From Chionis minor (lineage: Eukaryota; Chordata; Aves; Charadriiformes; Chionididae): a DNA stretch of 64,000 nt. Under the pieces are notes generated by a model, which saw only the letters and a list, made by a program, of their open reading frames with translations, did not search any database and was not told the DNA's origin. Below, piece after piece: positions 23,776 through 35,200 of the stretch. The translations under genes were made by a program, and so were the position numbers. The stretch spans positions 590,490 to 654,489 of the forward strand of contig VZSF01007904.1 of NCBI GenBank assembly GCA_013398295.1, in the 5' to 3' direction. Within the stretch, counting starts at the first letter, position 1. Each line of letters begins with the position of its first letter.

Positions 23776-26181
23776 AATCCAGAGGAGAATTCATTGAGCT
23801 ACTTGTCACTAAGTTTAACACCAAGCAAAGCAGCAGAGGCTATGTAATAGCATTATAGATAATTAGAAAACTAGGATGAAAAAACATGCTTTTGGTAGCT
23901 GGAATCATGCCTCCTGGGGAATTCTTTGTGGGCATCAATGCATATGTAAATAGGGGCAATTTAGTTGATACCCTGTACTCTGGTTTCTCAAAAGCTCCCT
24001 CACCAGGGGCTCCTAGGAAATTAATCTCTCCTAGGATTAAAAGAAAGGTTCTCAAGTGAATTTAAAACTGGTAGAAAATAGAAATAGACAGGTAGGAATA
24101 AATGGTTATTTTTCACAGTGGAGGGAATCCCAGTGGAATCCCACAGCAGTTTGGGTTCTGACATGGGTTGTTCCCAGAGCCTAAAGGATCTGGAAGAGGG
24201 ATAGAGAAGCAATTTTCCGAGGATAAAGAAAAAGAATTGCTTAAAGCAGCAGAAACAAGTGCTGTCTACAGAGAGCTGCAGGACTGAAGGACATGGCAAT
24301 AAAACACAACACCAGGTGCTGATAAATCAGCAGAAGTACAAAACCAAACTGACCTCACCTGAGTCCCTCCATTAGTTATTACCACTTAGGAAAGAGATAA
24401 TCCAAATCCACAAAAACATCAGTTCATTCCCAAAGAGTGAGCAGAGAAATTAATAGACTGTAAGGAACCACCAGGAAATGGCTTGAGAAATCCCTTCCCT
24501 TAAGTTACACTTTATATCTGGGAGTTATTTCTCTGCCTAAAAAAGAGGTGACTTTTGGATCTCTGTCAGATTTTCCATCAAGTCAGGAGGTACATGGTGG
24601 AAGTGAACTTACTGTCACTGCTTCTAACAGTACAAGAGCAGTGTTTGATGCGCGTTCTTAAAATGATGCAGATTGAAAAGCAAAACAAAGCAATTTTTCG
24701 TGCAAATTGTGGACTTCGCTATCACGGACAATTGTGGAAGCCAGAAAAGCAGCAAGCATGCTCCAAAGGCAGTGAGACAAAATAACAGAAGGTAAACTGC
24801 ACAAAAAAAGTCTAGGAAACATAAAAATAGAGAAAAACCTCTAGCTCAGTAAGCTGTTAAGCTGTAGCTTGCTGGGAGAGTTTGCTGGAGCCAGTGTAAC
24901 GCCGGGTTTTACACTCCTTCCGTCAAATGTCCGCTACCAGCCAATGTCACAGACAGCATGCAAAACTAGCTGAGCCTTTGGTCTGCCTTCGTACAGCTGC
25001 TCTTGCATTTCACAGATTAACTTTGGATCCGGACATAATTGGTACAGAAGGGAAATATTGAAAGAAGTCTGGGAGAAAATGTCTAGCATGTGTTCCTAAC
25101 AGAGCCAGTGCTTTCAAAACAGTTCATCTAAATATAGGTTCCAAAAAACACTGAAGTCAATAGGATTTAGGCATGAATGTAACTTCTAAAGCATGCTGCT
25201 GGGATAGGAAAAGAGAGTATTTGGAGCCAGGGGAATTTTTCTCACAACCACCTTCTAGATGGGAGACAGAGACAGGACCTTGTGTGTGAAGTGTCTGGAG
25301 AAGAGACTAGACAGATAAAGCAAACAATCACAATAATCAAGTCACTGGAATCAATTACTTCTCCTTAGCAAAGTAATTTATGCTTTCTAAAGGAAATGAA
25401 AGATGAAATAATCAAAGTCCCCGCCAAGCTTAGCTTGTAACCAGTCATCCTAAGCTGCCTTAGTTCTTGAGTTTTGCATTTAAAAGGGAGGACATATGAA
25501 TGAATAAGGATATAGCCATGGAGAATCAGCACGATTTCTGTAAGGGGAGGTTTTACCTCCAAACTATGGTGGTTCTCTGAAGGAATCAGCAAGCATATGG
25601 ATGAGGGAGTTGCTCTGATGTTGGATTTCCCAAAAAATGTTTCCAGTATTCTCCTTCACCAGGCACTACAAGATGCCATGGGATAAGAATGATGATCCTT
25701 GCACAGATTAGAAGTAATAAAAAGAAAGGAAAAACAGGAAAGCAGAAGGTACAAAGCTAATGTTAGCTGAGGTTGGCAATCCAGAATTAACTAGGATATT
25801 TCGGTATGTGCTCACTTCTGCTTTCCCAGGAGCAGAGTGGCACAGCTGCTGCCTCGCTGCTGCCCACCACAACAGCAGTGGAGCCTCTTCCCTTGCAGCC
25901 CCTGCAGGTCTTCCGCTGATTTCCACGAAGCCCTGGCTCATCTTCCTTGTCTAGGAATGAGATCGCCACTTTGGCTTTCAGCTCACTTAATTTTTCTCTA
26001 ACAGTTTGATGTGTGGTCGCTAGCAATACTTCAGTAGCTGCTGTGTCATGCAGCAGATGTTCCCTGAATCTTCATGAGCCTTTTTTTGAACAATCTTACT
26101 GCACAGGCAGTAGGTGTCATAAGAAAGCTCTTCAGACAATAAAAGTGTTTTTGAAGAAGGATAGAAACCAAGTTCACCGTC

Positions 26182-26197
26182 TTTTTTTTTTTTTTTT
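26182..26197 (+). repeat. Poly-T run
   Basis: Sixteen consecutive T followed by cttctag. It resembles a polypyrimidine tract before an AG, but no convincing exon follows. Confidence 0.8.
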
Positions 26198-28182
26198 CTT
26201 CTAGATAGGTAGGGTCATGGATGAGGCTACTTTCCAGTGTATTTCACAAGCAGACAATTCACAAGCATCACTTTTTTTGTTCAAAAACTTTCATTTGACA
26301 GACATTTCCCAGAACATCTATTTCATAGAGAAATACTTCAGACTGCATCAATGCCTGCAATCAGCATGCATGCTGAAAGACATTACAGATTGCCACCAAG
26401 CCTGTCCAATCCAGGGGTAGCTGGAGGCAATGCTGAGGCTGATGGATGCACCTGCCTGGTCTAAGTGCTCCATTTAGAAAAACTGGGATGCTGGTTTGGG
26501 TGGAGGTGGGTACTTAACCCTGCCTGGAATCTGGAAAGCTAGAGGTGCTGCTGTGAGCACAACACAGAAAGGAAATGCAGTAAGTCTTGGGTGGGGTACA
26601 GGGCTGCCTGGAAACGCAGACTCAAGCTCTCCAAAGCTAGTGCAAGGAAGAAGATGCTGCATTTATTTACAGAAAAATGTACCTAAAAACACTGAACACT
26701 GTACTGACTCCACTATTATCCTACTCCTTGTAAAACCAACCTGGAGTAAGATACAGCTGTATAGAAATACATTCAGTGGTCACTGAGGTGAACGGAAAGA
26801 TTCCTGTTGATGTCAACAGCTATTGGCACAGTCCTCAAGTAAATCTATAACATACATTTAGATCTAATCACAAAATTAACCATAGGGGTAGTTGAAGGTG
26901 CTTGAAGCCCCTGACATAATTCCCAACATAGCCAGCATGTGAGCATTCCTAAGTGGCCTGATCCTGCTGTAGTATTGCACTCCCAGCTGCCCTCCAGGAG
27001 CCCACCCATCAGATTGTGGGTTTCTTTGAGGGCTGAACATCACCTTGCTGAAGAGGCTGGAGCTTTGCTAAGGGGAGTTACAGGTAGAGGATCCAGCCAC
27101 AATTGCTCCTGCAATGCCTGCCAAGAAGCACAATAACAGGTGCCAAATGGTCTTAGGAAATACATTCAAACACCTACCTAAAATCAACTGAATTGAGATC
27201 GCTAACTCATTTTGCACAGACTACAAAATATTCACTATGATTTCCATTCCTCATCAAGTGAAGCTCAGATGTCCTATTGATTGGGTGCAATGTAAGAAGC
27301 TTGACAGACAGAAACAATGCAGAGGATTGCACGGGAAGCTAGGCTCTACAGAACAACACGTATTTTTCAGTACAACTACATGCAAGTTGCTGCATGTAGG
27401 AACAAGAGCACACATTGCATTCTGAGGACAAGGGACTGCATTCATTAGGGACTGAAACCAAAGAGTCACTGGCAAATAACTAACCACATGGGAACCTGCA
27501 GGAAGAGAGGGAGAGCTCATTTCAGTACTTGGATACATACACCGCAGAAAATCAGCAAAGCACTTTGGCAAGACCATGGCTGGAACACTGCAGAAAGCAC
27601 ATCTGGAAAGCAGCTAGTCAGGAGAGAGGCACAGATCTCAGCTGAAGCCTGGAAAACCTGCCCTGAAGTCCAAGACTGAAACAACTCACCAGCTCTTGAG
27701 CTGAATAGTCTGACCAGTCCATAACAATCTATATTGGAAGAGCAGGAGGCAAGATTTCTAACAAAAGACATCTCTGTTTAGAAGAAACAGGAACCCATTG
27801 GCTGAGCGCAGTAGAACTCAATCCTGAACTAGCAGTAAAACGTTCATGTGCTAACAAGAGTAATTGAAACAACCCTGCCATGCAGTAGAGTCCTCCCCAG
27901 CCACCCTAGTCAAGTCTGTAAGTACAAAAGAGATATTTTTCTAAAAAACTGGGTCTGAAGGGAACCCCCCAGGAAACCTACTGTTTAAAAACATGAGTCC
28001 TTTTTGAACATCACATCAACACCTGCTTTCTGGAGCAAGATCAGATTTTCTACCCTCAGATTTTCACATGCTCAACAGTATAAGGTTCCCAGAGTGGCTG
28101 TTTTATTTTCTTTCCGCGTTACTAGACCATCTAATTCTTTCATTTGTCTGTAGTTACAAGGGAGTTGAATTTATTTCGTATA

Positions 28183-29345
28183 GTCATAGAATGATTGGAG
28201 TTGGAAGAGACCTTAAAGATCATCTAGCTCCAACCCCCCTGCCATGGGCAGGGACACCTCCCACTAGACGTGGTTGCTCAAAGCCCCTCCAACCTGGCCT
28301 TGACCACCTCCAGGGATGGGGCATCCACAGCTTCCCTAGGCAGCCTCTTCCAGTGTCTCACCACCACCCTCAGGGTAAAGGATTTCTTCCTAATATCTAA
28401 TCTAAATCTACCCTCTTCCAGTGTGAAGCCATTACCCCTTGTCCTATCACCACACTCCCTGGTAAAGAGTCCCTCCCAATCTCTCCTGTAAGCCCCCTTC
28501 ACATACTGGAAGGCTGCCATAAGGTCTCCCCGGAGGCTTCTCTTCTCCAGGCTAAACAACGCCAACTCTCTCAGCCTGTCTGCATAGCAGAGGTGCTCCA
28601 GCCCTCCGATCATCTTTGTGGCCTTCCTCTGGACCCACCTCAACAGGTCCATGTCCTTCTTATGTTGGGGGCTCCACAGCTGGATGCAGTGTCCCAGGTG
28701 GGGTCTCACCAGAGTGGAGTAGAGGGGCAGAATCACCTCCCTCAACCTGCTGGCCACGCTTCTTTTGATGCAGCCCAGGATGCGGTTGGCTGTCTGGGCT
28801 GTGAGTGCACGTTGCCAGCTCACGCTGAGCTTCTCATCAACCAACACCCCCACCCAAGTCCTTCTCCTCGGGGATGCTCTCAATCCATTCTCCGCTCAGC
28901 CTCGCCTCTATTTGTGCTTGGCATTGCCCCGACCCTTATGCGGGACCTTGCATTTGGCCTTGTTGAACTTCATGAAGTTTGCACGGGCCCACTTCCCAAG
29001 CCTGTCCAGGTCCCTCTGGATGGCATCCCTTCCCTCCAGCATGTCAACCACACCACACAGCTTGGCGTCATTTACACACTTGCTGAGGGTGCATTCAATC
29101 CCAGCACCCACGTGGCCAACAAAGATGTTAAATGGTCCCAGCCCCGCTACCGACCTCTGAGGAATGCCAGTTGTCACTAGTCGCCCCCTGGACATTGAGC
29201 TGTTGACCACAACTCTTTGAGTGTGACCATCCAGCCAATCCCTTATCCCCTGAGTGGTCTATCTGTCAAACCCAAGTCTCTCCTATTCAGAGACCAGGAT
29301 GTCATGCAGGACAGTATCAAATGCTTTGCACAAGTCCAGGTAGAT
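28183..29345 (-). mobile_element. CR1 non-LTR retrotransposon fragment, copy B
   Basis: This is a second antisense CR1 fragment. Its 3' end is at 28183-28190 (gtcatagaatg) and its 5' truncation is at about 29345, earlier than in copy A. Bases 28237-29338 match 17097-18198 of copy A with no mismatch or indel in 1,102 bases, as checked line by line. It shares the CVND catalytic box, the TAG stop (28908) and the frameshift (about 28842-28860). Just outside that block it differs: ctccaacccccctgcc at the 3' side, and no agtcca duplication at the 5' side. The flanking DNA is unrelated to that of copy A, so the similarity is confined to the element. Confidence 0.95.
28278..29210 (-). pseudogene. Broken CR1 ORF2 (reverse transcriptase) remnant, copy B
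   Basis: Two minus-strand frames, 29210-28908 (100 codons) and 28883-28278 (201 codons), give exactly the same translations as in copy A. The catalytic FADD box is changed to CVND, the frame then stops, and the C-terminal region is in another frame. The RT segment upstream of the catalytic box present in copy A is absent because this copy is truncated sooner. It is non-functional. Confidence 0.9.
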
Positions 29346-30160
29346 TTCAGTTAGGGGAATATTTCCTTCAAGAACTGAAGATGGCAAACGCCCAAAAAGA
29401 TCATTTAAATTCTGTGAGGAGCTGTTCTATGATATTACCATAATATCTGCTACATATTTTGGTGATCTACTGGTATGCCTTAGGTTCTGTGTTTAAAGAG
29501 CTGATGTGTTATGGAGCATTATGTAGATTTGTTTACACTCATCTGAGTTATTGCTAACAAGAAGTCATTGTTAAGCATCATAGGACTATATTTCTTTGTG
29601 ATGGAAAGGTGTTACCATTACACTACAACCAGAACTAACTCAATGCTTTTCTGTCATGGGCTGATTGATGTTATCAGGGAACTCTGTGATCCGTGCCTGC
29701 AGCACAAGATGCTGCTATGCAAAACACAGGATCCAAGAAATGACAAAAAAATACTTATCCACCCTTTAGAGAACTGCTTCTTTCCATCTTTGACAAGATA
29801 GCAAATCAAATTTAATTCAAATCAAAGTTACCTAAAATAGTGGCTGCAGTATACTTGTGGCCACTCGGGAAATTATGGTGGAGAGAAGGGCTTTCAAATT
29901 TGGAGACAGGGAAGAGTCTGGTTCAGGACTGAGACAGAGAACAAGGAGCTGCAAGATTTGGATGAAATGCACAGTTTGGTGACAAATGACTGAAAACTGG
30001 TCCTGACACCATCCTCTGAACCGTGTCATGCAGCAGAGACCTGCTCTGTTAGATTCCAACATATGGATTGTCAAGGCCTCTCTCGGACCATTCCTCTAGC
30101 CTGATCCCATCCCAAGCTCTTTCTTTCTCCTGCAGCACGTGGCATGTGTGCTGATCTCAC

Positions 30161-30427
30161 CTGGGTGTCGTGCCTCAGTTCTGGTTCTGTCTCCGGAAAA
30201 TAATCCACCAGAGCTGCAGCAATTGCAGTTGTTACAGGAGCTGGGTCTTGTGAGGTAGAGAAACCTCTTTAGAAGCTGCAAGGTGCGGAGCAGCATCTTC
30301 ACTTCCCTCCCTGTTAATTTATTTCCGGCTTTTTTTAAGATGGATTCTCTCATGATCAGTTTTTCCATTGACAGTACTGCAATTTCAGTAGGAAACCAGT
30401 CTCCTTCATGGGCGCCAACCAGCACAA
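30161..30427 (-). CDS. Candidate exon, strand and frame uncertain
   Basis: On the minus strand an acceptor (aaaggctgttttccag) and a strong donor (CACCCAG|gtgaga) bound 267 bases. One frame is open throughout (phase 1 to phase 1), starting VLVGAHEGDWFPTEIAVLSM. A second minus frame is open over the last 100 bases and looks more protein-like (VTTAIAAALVDYFPETEPEL); it could use an internal acceptor ctctacctcacaag. The + strand is also open between tcgtgcctcag and GTGAG|gtagag (reading LSPENNPPELQQLQLLQELG). Only one of these can be real, and none is recognised. It could also be a degraded processed pseudogene. Confidence 0.25.
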
Positions 30428-32113
30428 CTGGAAAACAGCCTTTCCCTTTTAAGTTAATTATAAGAGAAAGCTGTTGTCTGCTTAACTCCTTCCTCAGGCA
30501 ACCTACACAAGAAGCTTGGCCACAGGAGTCCCCATGCAGTCAGTCTCACTTTGAAAGCAGATAACAATGAGAGAGAGATAAATCAAGGGATGCACAGGAG
30601 AATGTTGTCCTCACCACTCAGCTGAGCTGTAGAGCCCATAGCCACCACCCCATACTATTTCTTCCCAGAGCCTCTGGCCAGAAACACTTGTGATCTTAAA
30701 AGATGAGTGCCTATACCAGTTAACTCTGACACGGTCCTTGCTTCTTACTAATTGTACATGCCACAACTTACACAAACACTCCTGACTCAGTCCCCTGAGG
30801 TCCTTTTGCACCATCAATTTTCAGGTACTGGCAGTTTTAATATAGGCTGTTTCTAGATTGCCAAAGCAGCAGTAAATCCTGGTCCACAGATTCTTAAAAC
30901 TACTAGCATTTGATTCTTGTATTACGAGATGCCTGCTGAGAGTTGCCTGTGTTGATATTTTACTGACAGTAGAACACTTCATACCTTGTTATTATCTGAA
31001 ACCATTTGGAAAAATAAAAAATCCAGAAAGCTGCCATGAAGGCATCCTGAAGATGGAAGCTGCCATCAATGATGCTGACATTTCAGGATGTAATCTAGGA
31101 TACCATTCACGGTTAGACCATCTACGCTATCTTAAAACAAGCTCAATTAATCACATCACTGGTGGAATACTGTCCAACAGCTAAGAATGCTTTTTATAAA
31201 TAGACAGTAGGAACAGTGGCCACCCAGATCGCATAATGCTTTTGTCTCTAGTGTGCTCACAATTTCTTACTGTCACTTCTCAGCTTGTTATATGCGCTGT
31301 AATCATAACTTTTGTGCCATATCCCCAGTAAAATTGTCATATCTGAGTGCAATTTCCTGTAAGCCAAATTCAAATTCTCTTCATCTGATCAGCTGGGTAG
31401 TCTTTCCCAGTTCTAATGACATTCTTAAATAACCCTGCTATTCCACAGTAAGGAAAGCAGGCTGCTTCACAGGTAGCAAGCAATTTTATACTGATTCACA
31501 AGATGAGTCCTTAGAAAGACAAAGGTAAGCTTAAAGTAAACTGTGTTTTGAAAAAGTAATGTCAATGTTTTTTTCCCCACTGTTTATAGTGCTTCCAAAA
31601 TACTCAAATTTAATTTTTCTCCTTTTGTTCTCTCCCATGTAGCAAACATTAATCCCTTCTTTCCCCACCTAGCCCCTTGCCGTGAGCAGAGACGAAGAAC
31701 AGCTGGGCTACTCTTGACAAGAGCAATTTCGCTTCCCAGCAGAGCCAAAAACACTGTTGTCTGCATCCTGGCATCAGCCATTTCAACACAGCCTCAGAGT
31801 AGGATTTGCACAACCAGCAATAGGGAGAACTTGGCTTTTCGTATGTCTGACCAAAATAATGGCTATTTAAAAATATCCTTGGCAAGGGAATGGCAGAGCG
31901 CGCCTTAAAATATACAGCAAGCGACTTAAAATCTGCAGGGACTTAACAAGACATCAGGGGAGAGTGGTTTAGCATTACAGACAGCAAAGAGGGTCATTGT
32001 CAGAGCTACACGGAAAGAAAAGTATTTCCTTTGCAAAGCGGAGTCAGAAATAGAGTTTAGTTTCAAGGGGGTTTTTTTTGATTGGTTTGAGGTTTGGATT
32101 TTCTTTTTTTTAG

Positions 32114-32273
32114 TCTCCTCTGTGGAAGGGAGGCAGCCATGCACCAGGACTTCGCTGCCAGTCAGCTTGAGAAGCGCCTTGCCCAACAGCAGAGGGCTTT
32201 GGAAACAGATGTTAGGGCAGTCCTCTCTTCTCCCCAGCAGGCAGCCAGAAGAAGAAAAGCAGTGAGAAATCAG
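32114..32273 (+). CDS. Candidate internal exon, product unknown
   Basis: A T-rich tract ending in tttag precedes 160 bases that end at an excellent donor, AATCAG|gtaagc. One frame is open throughout (one leading base plus 53 codons, ending in phase 0). It contains ASQLEKRLAQQQRALETDVR followed by AVLSSPQQAARRRKAVRNQ, a charged, Gln-rich, helix-like sequence. An in-frame ATG at 32139 could be a start in an alternative first exon. Phase does not directly fit the exon ending at 11039 or the candidate at 59093. It could be a coding exon, an lncRNA exon or chance. I do not recognise it. Confidence 0.3.
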
Positions 32274-35200
32274 GTAAGCCTCCAATGGAAACCTGTTTGG
32301 GTTCCCTTACAGATTCCTTGCAGTCAAACCAAGCCTGTGAAGCATTTCAGTATCAACACAAGAGGCGGGCTTTTTTCCACCCCATCAGAATTACCAGTTG
32401 CCTGGAGAGTTTCTCACAGTTGTTATGAGTTGCAAGAAGCAGGTAATGCAGTACACGTTGTCTCAGCAGGTGCCAGGAGGTAGCCCAGTTATACACCAGT
32501 CTTCAAGGTGGTCTTCTCTTCAAGAACAACCCAGTTCCAGCTACTGCAAAAACACATTACATTAGGAAGAGCGGGTTATGCAGTTTGGGGCAAGAGAAAC
32601 AGGTAGCCAGAAGGCACTTGCATGAAAGAGCATGCTTTCTACTCAGGCTTAGCTTGCAAGAAGCTTTTAAGACCTGTCTGTCTCCTGGGGTGGAAATTTC
32701 ATGGGCCCTGGAGCAATGATCAGAATATTTCAGGAGTATGGGGAGCTGGTGCCAGGAAGGCAGCCTGAGATCCCCTGGTTGCAATGTCAGCAGCATCTGC
32801 AGCTTCACCTGCTCTGCTGCATTTTACAAGCCTGGAACAGCCTCCTTGCTATCTTCTTGCTGACAGCAGTTTCTCTAGGGAACCTGACAGCAAGGATGAG
32901 CGCTAATTAACACAGGTCAGCTCAAAGAGTAGCCAGGTCCACAGAGACTGGCTTCCTGCCATCTTCACCCTCTCTAGAAAATTTCTGCTCCTCTTTTCCA
33001 CACCTATAAAGTCTGTGGGCCAGCAGAGAGAGCCTGACTCCCTAGCACCAAGGATTTCTACAAAAGGTCCTACTACAGAAGGGGCCAAGTCCAAAAATAA
33101 TACAGAACTGGCTATGAGCAGTAGAGGCATGGAAAAGAAATATTTGCTAGCCCTGCCAAAGGGAATGGAGTGGGAAGGGGTGCTATTGCCAGGATTACAC
33201 CTGAAGCAGCCAACTGTAGTAAGAACAGGTAGAGTGGTAGCCAGGACAGAGCCAAGTTGCAGGAGTACTGGGCCAAGAGTTAGGAATGTGGTTAACAAGG
33301 TATAAAGCAGAAACACCTGCAGATAATTTTGAATCTGTAAGAACTCCTTTGGAGATGTTTGCTTTGGTGTAGGATTCCTGCAAATGGAGACAGTTGTGGA
33401 CATCTAGAGGTCTAACTCTAGTAGAATGCCTCCAAAGAGCCAGAATAGGAGAACAAGTTAAAGAGCCACTATTCCTGCAGAAGAGGCAAGGCACAGAGTG
33501 ACTGCTGTGGAAGGAGAGACACAAGCCAGCTGAAGCAAGCATCGTGTTTTCAGTATTAAGATGTCTGGAGAAAGGTGCCTGTAGCATTGCTCAAGCAGAT
33601 CTGAAGATGTTCATAGACTGTAGAAGAAAACCAGCACCAGGTACACTGCCAGCAGTGTTTGACTGAGGCCGATGCTAGAATCGGTTTGATGCAGGACAGA
33701 GAAAAGACATAAATTACATGAGCAATAAAGAATAACAGAGCATTGCACACAGACCCACAAGCTTCCCTTACAGCAACCACACACAAACAAGTTGGAAACC
33801 AGTTCAAAGACCACAAGAAATGAGGAACTACAAGATCTAACAGATACATGAGCTAAGATAATAATTTCCTTTGCTCCAAACTACCTAGTTCTCCTCTGCT
33901 GAGGAATTGACCAGAGTCTTCAGGCAGATACAGTCTATGTCTCTATGGATCAGTAGTGCCATACTAGAGCAGCAGGTACAGTTGCTCTACATCCATACAA
34001 TGTATGTTTTAGAGTTTAAATTTGGATAGCTCTAGTCTGATCCTGTGACCTGGATGCCTATTAACAGTGGTCATGCATTACACACCTGATCTGAAAGAAG
34101 ATGTTTCTCTAAGTGCACCTGTAGTTAATGTGGTCTTCTGCAGTCAGCTGCTAAGCAAGCTCTGCCCCCATGCTGAGCTCATGCTACATGGGAGTCCACA
34201 GCAGTACAGTAGCACAGATGTTTCAGCATCTGCTACTCTCATTGATGGGATGGTGCCAGCATCAGGAAGATGGGAAGGGTCTTGGGGAACACAGGTCTGT
34301 ATTTGCATCAGAAACCATTTGCTCAAGCAAGTTTCTAGAGAAAGTGGCATTAAGCAGAAAAAAGAGCTTCTTGAGGGAAAAAGCACATATGTTGCTTTTG
34401 CACAGCACAGAGTTTTGTCCAACTTTGAGCCTTTTGAAATGCAGCATTGTCCTACACTCTTCTCCCCAGTCTGTTTCCTCAGCAGATCGCTCTCTCTGCT
34501 GGGGCCTTAGTCTGATCATCTGCCCATGCTCTACCTCCTTAGAATTGAATCACTGTGAACATGAGAAGAGGACAAACAAGCTTGTTATTGATGTGTTTTG
34601 GCATTGCTCGATTTATTATTGATGTGGTGTGTAAATGATGGCCTGCTGTCTATTTCCTCTGTTGTAAAGTGTTAATATCAATTATTAAAAATAGTCTGAG
34701 GCACGAAATATGGGGCATAAAAAACACTTGCTTATGAGTGATGGGCACACAGCTATGATACAGCTACATCCAAGCCGCATCCTTAATATGACAGCTTTGA
34801 AGGCTGGTGCTGACTGCTCAAACAAGTGATGGCAGCCTCTGCAATGCCATTTCCTTCCCCTGGCTAAGGCACAGGGGTGACAGAGCTGGAGGGGACCTCT
34901 CTGTAAACAAGAAGCTGCCAGGATCCATGTTATAGGTAGAGCTTTCCAAGGCAGGCTAAAGATGCAACACAACATGGGCAGAAAAAAAAAAAAGAAAAAA
35001 AAAAAGAGACTGATGACCCTCAAAGGGAAGTGCTGTCCCACTGAAGTGTGGATTGCATGGCCTGAACTAGAAGCAAAAGTTCTCATGTCCTCTCACCCCA
35101 CTGCAGGCCCCTAATGCTGTAGCACATCAGCTCTGAGCACTACAACACCATGGGGAACAGCTTCCTGTCGTGCAGGGCACACTGTGCATGCAGAAAGGCG

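Larger units (their letters stand above)
18401..28180. other. Non-coding region between the two near-identical CR1 copies
   Basis: About 9.8 kb of unique DNA with no recognised gene. Frames are all under 140 codons. Local features are a (GT)12 microsatellite, poly-A and poly-T runs (19383-19398, 26182-26197), a C-rich run at 21725-21740 and an (AAAT)n patch at 23751-23775. A 26-base minus-strand segment at 24359-24384 has strong splice signals on both sides but is too short to judge. Confidence 0.6.
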
